Of a DNA stretch of 7,388 nt, positions 6,573-7,388 are shown piece after piece. Source of the DNA: Promethearchaeia archaeon (GTDB taxonomy: Archaea > Asgardarchaeota > Lokiarchaeia > Sigyniarchaeales > SOKP01). The notes below the pieces were generated by a model. It did no database searches. It was not told the DNA's origin and saw only the letters and a list, made by a program, of their open reading frames with translations. The stretch covers positions 1-7,388 of the forward strand of contig JAHQWX010000078.1 in the NCBI GenBank assembly GCA_029856375.1. The letters are read 5' to 3'. The first letter of the stretch is position 1. Each line of letters opens with the position of its first letter. A program made the position numbers and the translations under genes.

Positions 6573-6740
6573 AATCCCTTTACCCCATTAGCATATAATG
6601 ATTTAGTTTGAACTTCCGCCTTTTTTTTGAATGCTTATGACTTTATGAGTAATTCATATTTATTAATTTTTCTAGTAGTTATTCCTATATTTAAAATTTA
6701 ATTTAAATATTAGTTGAAAAGAAGTGTATCGCGTGAAATA
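6573..6740 (-). other. 168-base AT-rich gap inside the operon, possible internal promoter
   Basis: Spacer between rpoF and the DUF655 gene, much longer than the other gaps in the cluster (47, 15 and none). Read on the minus strand it has a T-rich stretch soon after the rpoF stop, then several TATA-like runs (around 6650-6668 and 6682-6697), then an A8 run next to GGCGG (about 6618-6632). Close to the DUF655 start is a four-codon reading frame, ATGCTAATGGGGTAA (6580-6594), ending 7 bases before the TTG. This could be an internal promoter plus leader for the ksgA half of the operon. I saw no tRNA or conserved RNA fold. All functional readings are inference. Confidence 0.35.
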
Positions 6741-7103
6741 CTACTTAGATTTAATATCTTCAATTTTATATATAATTTCTTGTAATTTGTCGTCGTCTAA
6801 CTCTTTCCCAACGCTTTTTTCAAATATTACTCTTAACTCAGGCACTGTTGTCGGGTCAATGTTTACTACATTTACCGCAAATGTTTCTTCTATATCGTAA
6901 TCTTTTTGGAGCATCTTAATTACGGACTTTGCGTGTTTTTCGGACATACTTGAGAACTTAGATACATAATCTAAGGTGATTTGTTGAAAATGCGAAATAT
7001 CCTCGGTTAAACCTTCGCTTATAACTTTTTTTTTAAACTTTTCCATTATTTTCTTTACTTCGGGGATTGAAAGTTGTTTTTCTTCAATAAATTTTTTCGA
7101 CAT
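6741..7103 (-). CDS. rpoF: DNA-directed RNA polymerase subunit Rpo4 (F, Rpb4-like)
   Basis: Archaeal RNA polymerase subunit Rpo4, counterpart of eukaryotic Rpb4, which pairs with Rpo7 (Rpb7) to form the stalk that aids open-complex formation, elongation and RNA contacts. It has 120 residues, the normal length. The N-terminal part (about 8-30, LSIPEVKKIMEKF) is the tip-associated helix region. The C-terminal HRDC-like helical domain (about 40-118) includes the family block VNIDPTTVPELRVIF (80-94), followed by a helix containing LQEIIYKI (107-114). rpoF is recognised as much by place, between eL21 and DUF655, as by its divergent sequence. The ATG at 7101-7103 is supported by an AAAGGT Shine-Dalgarno at 8 bases. 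It lies 47 bases after the eL21 stop, so it is likely cotranscribed with it. Confidence 0.93.
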   Translation of the reverse strand: MSKKFIEEKQLSIPEVKKIMEKFKKKVISEGLTEDISHFQQITLDYVSKFSSMSEKHAKSVIKMLQKDYDIEETFAVNVVNIDPTTVPELRVIFEKSVGKELDDDKLQEIIYKIEDIKSK

Positions 7104-7111
7104 TGTAATAA

Positions 7112-7117
7112 ACCTTT
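7112..7117 (-). promoter_or_regulatory. Shine-Dalgarno of rpoF
   Basis: AAAGGT on the minus strand, separated from the rpoF ATG by 8 bases. It is the best ribosome-binding site in the window and fixes the start. Its presence on an internal operon gene contrasts with the single genes to the left, which have no such site and are probably leaderless or nearly so. Confidence 0.6.
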
Positions 7118-7150
7118 ATAATTTCAAGATTATTTTATTTATGCTTTTTT

Positions 7151-7388
7151 TTAAGCAGCTATAGTCTGATTTCCTTGATTTTTTCTTAAATGTTCTTTGC
7201 CGAGGATTATCATCTTTTTCGATTTGCCGATTCTCACTTGTACTTCATAGCAGCGACCTCGCACACCAATTATTGTTCCCGTTTTACCATGCATGCGGCG
7301 GTGAGGCATACCTCTTTTTTGAACGGATGGATCGGTAATTATGTCTACTTTATCACCAATATCAAATTCAATTAAATATTTTTCGGTT
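7151..7388 (-). CDS. rpl21e: 50S ribosomal protein eL21 (L21e), 5' end cut by window edge
   Basis: The C-terminal 78 residues of ribosomal protein eL21, a large-subunit protein shared by archaea and eukaryotes and absent from bacteria. The first full codon in view is 7385-7387 and the stop is TAA at 7151-7153. Since the family is about 95-100 residues in archaea, roughly 20 N-terminal residues lie beyond the window. The SH3-like barrel signatures are clear: FDIGDKVDIITDPSVQKRGM (visible residues 8-27), then PHRRMHGKTGTIIGVRG (28-44), then YEVQVRIGKSKKMIILGKEH (47-66) and LR. This is the first visible gene of the minus-strand cluster, and the operon promoter is outside the window. A run of eight A bases, read on the minus strand, follows the stop. 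Confidence 0.95.
   Translation of the reverse strand, partial: TEKYLIEFDIGDKVDIITDPSVQKRGMPHRRMHGKTGTIIGVRGRCYEVQVRIGKSKKMIILGKEHLRKNQGNQTIAA

Noticed and set aside
7190..7375. Plus-strand open frame of 61 codons near the right edge
   Set aside because: It is antisense to the eL21 coding sequence, which has clear family motifs on the minus strand.
1..7388. CRISPR array, insertion sequence, integrase or toxin-antitoxin pair
   Set aside because: I saw no regularly spaced repeats, terminal inverted repeats, transposase or integrase motifs, or paired small genes; base composition looks even across the window.

Overview
The window looks like part of an AT-rich archaeal chromosome, probably from an Asgard archaeon (Lokiarchaeia-like or a relative). 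The archaeal call is firm: the minus strand of the right half carries the gene order ribosomal protein eL21, RNA polymerase subunit Rpo4 (rpoF), a DUF655 protein, KsgA/Dim1 and a HemK-family methyltransferase, a cluster widely conserved in Archaea. The Asgard call is an inference from a eukaryote-style Rab/Ras-like GTPase with a TIGVDF effector segment and a DFGGE switch II.

Left part (1-3014): a plus-strand CrtI-like FAD oxidoreductase (21-1520) converges on a minus-strand small GTPase (1530-2072), with a palindrome at the junction. Next is a minus-strand CPBP-family membrane protease (2259-2912). A 102-base AT-rich gap then separates it from the divergent NurA gene.

Middle (3015-4274): a NurA-family nuclease on the plus strand, with no HerA partner in view. 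Its stop codon interlocks with that of the converging HemK gene in a shared TTAA.

Right part (4271-7388): the translation and transcription cluster, read right to left. eL21 is cut by the window edge. rpoF follows 47 bases later with a clear Shine-Dalgarno. A 168-base gap precedes the DUF655 gene, which starts at TTG. ksgA follows 15 bases later, and the HemK gene begins right at the ksgA stop.

The most notable point is the HemK gene. Its conserved N-terminal part is intact and in frame, but has no ATG, GTG or TTG. The only standard start in frame lies inside the SAM-binding region and would remove motif I. Either a non-standard start (ATT overlapping the ksgA stop) is used, or a one-base error or recoding event in an A-run hides a KsgA-HemK fusion. 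I found no CRISPR array, insertion sequence, tRNA or rRNA.
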